Part shown: positions 7,373 to 10,380 of the stretch, in pieces | How positions within the stretch are numbered: the first letter of the stretch is position 1 | Layout of the letters: each line of letters starts with the position of its first letter | Source: Armatimonadota bacterium | GTDB taxonomy: Bacteria; Armatimonadota; Zipacnadia; Zipacnadales; FEN-943 | Reading direction: 5' to 3' | DNA length: 10,380 nucleotides | Assembly (NCBI GenBank): GCA_029777735.1 | Contig: JAKORR010000491.1 | Span: 1-10,380, forward strand | The notes under the pieces: generated by a model | The model's input: the letters and a program-made list of their open reading frames with translations, nothing else | Told to the model about the DNA's origin: nothing | Databases searched by the model: none | Translations under genes and position numbers: made by a program

Positions 7373-7966
7373 ATGAGTAACCGAAGAGCTGAGATCTCGC
7401 GAAAGACCCAGGAGACCGACATTCGGCTTCGGCTTGACCTGGACGGCACGGGCACGAGCCAAATCTCCACAGAAGTGGGTTTTTTTGATCACATGCTCTG
7501 CCACCTAGCCAGGCATGGCCTGCTGGACTTGGAGATCGAGGCCAGCGGTGACCTGGAGGTAGACGCTCACCACCTTGTTGAGGATGTGGGGATCGTGCTG
7601 GGTCAGGCGCTGGCTCAGGCCCTGGGGGACAAGGCCGGACTGCGGCGTTACGGTCAAGCCCTGGCGCCGATGGATGAGGCGCTTGTGGTGGTTGCTCTGG
7701 ACCTATCCGGCCGGCCCACTCTGGAGTACAGGTTCGAGCTTCAATCGGCCAAGACGGGCGATTTCGACACCGAGCTAGCAAGAGAGTTCTTCCAAGCCGT
7801 GGTCAGCAACGCCAGGATAACGCTGCATTTGCACCAGATGGCCGGGCGCAACACCCACCACGTGCTGGAAGCAGCCTTCAAGGGCTTTGGGCGAGCCCTG
7901 GACCAGGCCACATCCATCGATCCGCGCCTCGCGGGTGATATACCTTCCACCAAGGGCATGCTGTAG
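7373..7966 (+). CDS. hisB: Imidazoleglycerol-phosphate dehydratase
   Basis: The 197-residue enzyme dehydrates imidazole glycerol phosphate to imidazole acetol phosphate in histidine synthesis, using manganese. It is the monofunctional form of normal length, without the histidinol phosphatase domain found in enterobacteria. Diagnostic motifs are GFFDHMLCHLARHG (36-49), DLEVDAHHLVEDVGIVLGQAL (60-80) with His66, His67 and Glu70, a central MDEALVVVALDLSGRP (100-115), and RNTHHVLEAAFKGFGRAL (159-176) with His162, His163 and Glu166. It ends with the conserved PSTKGML. The two HH-x2-E sites are the metal ligands. The ATG at 7373 has GGGAGG 8 bases upstream. It is probably cotranscribed with hisD. 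The usual following genes (hisH, hisA, hisF) are absent on this side. Confidence 0.97.
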   Translation: MSNRRAEISRKTQETDIRLRLDLDGTGTSQISTEVGFFDHMLCHLARHGLLDLEIEASGDLEVDAHHLVEDVGIVLGQALAQALGDKAGLRRYGQALAPMDEALVVVALDLSGRPTLEYRFELQSAKTGDFDTELAREFFQAVVSNARITLHLHQMAGRNTHHVLEAAFKGFGRALDQATSIDPRLAGDIPSTKGML

Positions 7967-8002
7967 CACAGGGCGGCTGCTTGTTTGCCCTTGAGTCCTT
8001 GC

Positions 8003-8018
8003 AGCGCCACACGGCGCT
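8003..8018 (+). terminator. Short GC-rich hairpin after hisB
   Basis: AGCGCC and GGCGCT form an exact 6-base stem with an ACAC loop, 37 bases past the hisB stop codon. The position suits an mRNA 3' end, but there is no T tract after the stem, so intrinsic termination is doubtful. Confidence 0.3.
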
Positions 8019-8123
8019 CTCAGCGTCCTGTGGCCCTACGGTGCGCAGGAGGTAGGTTACCACCAGGAATAGGATGTCCAGCTTGCGCAGGAGAATCCAC
8101 GTCCGCCCGTGCCGATGACGGCA

Positions 8124-8174
8124 ACTCGCAATCGCGGAGTCATTGGCCATCACTCGCTTCTATCGTTTGCGAGT
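8124..8174. repeat. 8-base inverted repeat in the gene-less spacer
   Basis: ACTCGCAA (8124-8131) is exactly complementary to TTGCGAGT (8167-8174), with 35 bases between the arms. It could form a long-looped hairpin or be a binding site. An 8-base match across this spacing could also arise by chance. Confidence 0.3.
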
Positions 8175-8200
8175 ATATTGCGGCCACCTCCGACATCATT

Positions 8201-8220
8201 ATCCATTATCATCCATTATC
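8201..8220. repeat. Tandem 10-base repeat, two copies
   Basis: ATCCATTATC occurs twice in direct succession (8201-8210 and 8211-8220), preceded by a degenerate part-copy, CATCATT. It sits in the AT-rich part of the spacer. Likely a simple slippage repeat. Confidence 0.5.
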
Positions 8221-8650
8221 GGAAGCTGCCCCGTATCTTTCAGCGAGGCTGCAATGGTCAAACACTCATACAACATCGGCAGCATGAGGTCGGGATGGTG
8301 CGCGAGGTTTATCGGGTGCGTCCAAAAATGGAAGAGGCGGTCTTACGCCGGGCAAGCTCCAAGCCCTTGCGTACCTGGCGGATTCGGCAGCTCTGGGTAT
8401 TCTCTGGCGGGTAAATACTCACTTTATGACTTTTCCGCCTGAGTCTGTCTAAGTATGTATGAGAATTCCTGTCCCCTGTTAGTGCCTCCCACGCGCCAGG
8501 CGTTTTGGAAGCCCAATTGTGCTGTAAAGGTTGCCAATGGCGTGCAGATATTGCTGAATCTTCTCGGAAGATACTATTCAGATAGAATTTGTCCAAAACT
8601 GCTGGCGCTCTTCATTTCAACCAGCTCCCAGCTGCCTTTCCATACGCATC

Positions 8651-10039
8651 CTAAGAGTCGGAGGAATGAGGCTCCGCAGCGTTGGGAGGCTCCGGCGGGA
8701 CGTTGCCAGGGCCGTCGCTCTCGCCGGGGGCTTGAGAAGCAGTCGAGTAGCGGCGGAGAAGTGCAGACGGAAGTAGCATTTCCCAGACCGACAAGTCACT
8801 GACGCGCGCATAGACCCACATGAACACGAGGGCACCGGTCACGTAGCTGCTAGTGGCGGCCCAAGCAGCGCCCGTAACCCCCTTCAGGGGAACGAGAACG
8901 AGCTGGAGGGCGATGTTGAGGGTCACCACTGGGATATAGACCCAGAGGGCGACGTCCGGTCTGCCACGACCGGCCAAGTCACTGTGCAGGATCTTATGGA
9001 TGATACCGGCAATCACGCCGATGATCATTATGCGCAGGATGTTGCCGGCGGGCTGAAAGTTTTCGCCGTACATGAGGACGACGATCCAGGGCGCTAAGAG
9101 GACCGCGACGACGCCGGCGAGGATGGCGAGGGGCAGGATGCAACGCAAAAGGCGGCAGGTCTTGATGGCGAACTGGCGGGGGTCGCGGCTAGTGGCGCTG
9201 CGCGCTAAGACACCCATGCCCACGGCCTGAGGCAGCAGGTAGAGAAGCTGGGCGACGTTGTTGCCGACACTGAATTGTCCCACCTCGTCGGGGTGCACAT
9301 AGTGCTGCAACACAAGGATGGCAACATTGTAGTTGACGCTGAAGACGAATAGCGCGACGGAATAGATGATGCCTAGGCTGATGAGCTGCTTGGCTACACC
9401 CGGCGCGGCAGCAAATCCCAAAGGGCTGACAAGACTGAGGAGCCACAGGCCATACACTGTAGCGCAGGCAACCCCCAAGGTCTTGGCGATACAAGCGCCG
9501 CCGACGCCGCCTTTGAAGACCCAAATGAACAGGGCAGTCGCGACAAGAGTGGCAAAGGCTGGCAGGCAGTGGGCCATGGAGAAGCGGTCGATCCAGTTCT
9601 TGCCCAAGGCAATACCACTGGCCCAGTCAAAAAGGAGAGACATTGGCGGGAAGGCCATGCCGGCAAGGGCGAGGATGAGGCCGTACTTGAAGGCACCGTT
9701 GAGGAGATACGCCGCGCCAGTGATGATGACCCCGAGGATCGAGACCCGCAGGGCGAGCCATAGCATAGTCTGGACCAGGTCACGGTCTGGTATCAGGCGC
9801 TTGCCGATGTAGTAAGTGACCGCTTGGCGCACGCCCAAGGTGGCGATGGTGTTGAGGATGGTGGGCACGACAAAGATGATCGCCATGATGCCCACGGCTG
9901 TTGGGCCGAGGAGACGAGCGATCAGAATACTAGTGGCGAAGTTGCTAGCCACGGACACCAAGCGCGCCGCAAGCACTAAGATGCTGTCCGCGGCGAAGCT
10001 ACGTTGCTTGGCAGGTTTGGGGTCTTGGGAAGTAGGCAT
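8651..10039 (-). CDS. Wzx-type polysaccharide flippase (MOP superfamily)
   Basis: The 462-residue product is an inner-membrane protein of the polysaccharide transporter branch of the MOP/MATE superfamily, which moves lipid-linked oligosaccharides across the membrane. Hydrophobic segments alternate with short polar loops throughout, about 12 to 14 in all. Family-like features are the first-helix region with IARLLGPTAVGIMAI (40-54), the central VNYNVAILVLQHYVHPDEVGQF stretch with its soluble HPDEVG turn, and LLPQAVGMGVLARSAT just after it. The last 30 or so residues are polar and proline-rich and probably form a cytoplasmic tail. The start at 10039 lies 16 bases after the upstream acetyltransferase stop, with only a weak TGGTG ribosome-binding sequence, so translational coupling is likely. 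Together they suggest an exopolysaccharide or O-antigen cluster continuing to the right. The transported glycan cannot be told from sequence. Confidence 0.9.
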   Translation of the reverse strand: MPTSQDPKPAKQRSFAADSILVLAARLVSVASNFATSILIARLLGPTAVGIMAIIFVVPTILNTIATLGVRQAVTYYIGKRLIPDRDLVQTMLWLALRVSILGVIITGAAYLLNGAFKYGLILALAGMAFPPMSLLFDWASGIALGKNWIDRFSMAHCLPAFATLVATALFIWVFKGGVGGACIAKTLGVACATVYGLWLLSLVSPLGFAAAPGVAKQLISLGIIYSVALFVFSVNYNVAILVLQHYVHPDEVGQFSVGNNVAQLLYLLPQAVGMGVLARSATSRDPRQFAIKTCRLLRCILPLAILAGVVAVLLAPWIVVLMYGENFQPAGNILRIMIIGVIAGIIHKILHSDLAGRGRPDVALWVYIPVVTLNIALQLVLVPLKGVTGAAWAATSSYVTGALVFMWVYARVSDLSVWEMLLPSALLRRYSTASQAPGESDGPGNVPPEPPNAAEPHSSDS

Positions 10040-10055
10040 GTGAGAACACCAGAGT

Positions 10056-10380
10056 TCAGAATGACCGTTGCTTGATTATGGCAGGGACGCCCACTGCTAA
10101 GGCTCTCGGTGGCACATCGCAAAGGACTACGGCACCGGCCCCGACGATCGCTCCCGCTCCGACGGTGATGCCGCCGATGATCTTGGCGCCCCCGCACAGA
10201 AGCACGCCATCCTCTATGATGGGATAGCTCTTGTCGACGCTAGCACGCCCGTGGCTGCCAAGTGACACCTCCTGGCAGATAACCACATCGTCGCCAATGA
10301 CGACGCCGGCACCGATGACGATACCAATGGGATGGGCAAAACGAACGCGCCGCCCGATCTGGGCGCAAGGGGAGACGTAG
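10056..10380 (-). CDS. Serine-acetyltransferase-fold acetyltransferase, C-terminal part
   Basis: The frame is open to the right edge, giving the last 107 residues; the N-terminus is outside the window. The sequence is a left-handed beta-helix of hexapeptide repeats like CysE-type transferases: SPCAQIGRRVRFAHPIGIVIG, then VVIGDDVVICQEVSLG, GVLLCGGAKIIGGITVGAGAIVGAGAVVL, and the closing DVPPRALAVGVPA. The His in AHPIGIVIG matches the catalytic His of the family. The second active-site His of serine acetyltransferases (in DRHPKIG of E. coli CysE, as I recall) is replaced by Tyr in KSYPII. Together with the flippase gene directly downstream, this favours a sugar O-acetyltransferase of a polysaccharide cluster (WcaB-like role) over cysteine biosynthesis. 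Serine acetyltransferase remains possible. Confidence 0.85.
   Translation of the reverse strand, partial: YVSPCAQIGRRVRFAHPIGIVIGAGVVIGDDVVICQEVSLGSHGRASVDKSYPIIEDGVLLCGGAKIIGGITVGAGAIVGAGAVVLCDVPPRALAVGVPAIIKQRSF

Larger units (their letters stand above)
7967..8650. other. Gene-less spacer between hisB and the flippase gene
   Basis: About 680 bases lie between two genes that converge here. I see no ORF with family motifs in either strand. A hairpin AGCGCC-ACAC-GGCGCT (8003-8018) and a weaker AGGGC/GCCCT pair (7970-7974 with 7987-7991) follow hisB, but neither has a T run. Patches near 8160-8225 and 8400-8600 are AT-richer than the flanking genes. A 5-base GGCGG/CCGCC pair brackets an AT-rich stretch near 8405-8442. 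No tRNA-like or rRNA sequence was recognised. It could hold a degraded gene or transferred fragment, but nothing proves it. Confidence 0.5.

Noticed and set aside
7878..8153. Minus-strand frame with a hydrophobic stretch, running from the spacer into hisB
   Set aside because: Most of its 3' part is antisense to the well-supported hisB gene, and no ribosome-binding site or family motif is seen.
8463..8480. AATTCCTGTCCCC-like stretch resembling sequences sometimes seen near REP-associated transposases
   Set aside because: Only one short copy is present, with no palindrome and no transposase nearby.
8455..8802. Plus-strand 115-codon frame
   Set aside because: Its second half is antisense to the flippase C-terminus, and its residues show no domain or motif.

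Overview
This is a GC-rich bacterial window with convergent and divergent gene blocks and several long gene-less spacers. It holds eight recognisable protein genes, two of them cut by the window edges. The mix of a secreted GH127/DUF1680-type protein, a type I sulfatase, a PocR-domain histidine kinase, separately placed his genes and a polysaccharide flippase resembles uncultured polysaccharide-degrading phyla such as Planctomycetota, Armatimonadota or Hydrogenedentota. That placement is an inference from gene content only, and no rRNA or other phylogenetic marker beyond a DnaK fragment is present.

Layout. On the minus strand from the left edge come the first 60 codons of dnaK with a promoter and a possible operator, then a type I sulfatase with a hairpin after its stop, then a secreted GH127-like protein. 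On the plus strand follow a soluble PocR-type sensor histidine kinase, a structured leader, hisD and hisB. A spacer of about 680 bases without a convincing gene comes next. On the minus strand to the right edge are a Wzx-type polysaccharide flippase and, 16 bases upstream of it, the C-terminal part of a hexapeptide-repeat acetyltransferase of the serine-acetyltransferase fold.

How the genes fit together. The sulfatase and GH127-like protein look like carbohydrate-processing genes. The GH127-like protein, however, seems to have lost the zinc ligands, the nucleophile and the acid/base loop of the characterised enzymes. hisD and hisB encode histidine biosynthesis steps (IGP dehydration by HisB, final oxidation by HisD), but the rest of the pathway is not here. 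The kinase ends 168 bases before hisD and has no adjacent response regulator. The right-hand pair looks like the end of a surface-polysaccharide export and modification cluster that continues beyond the window.

I did not find a mobile element, CRISPR array, RNA gene or clearly new multi-gene system. The items most worth a second look are the degenerate GH127 active site, the alternative pairings in the hisD leader, the inverted repeat over the dnaK -35 box, and the cysteine-containing PocR kinase.
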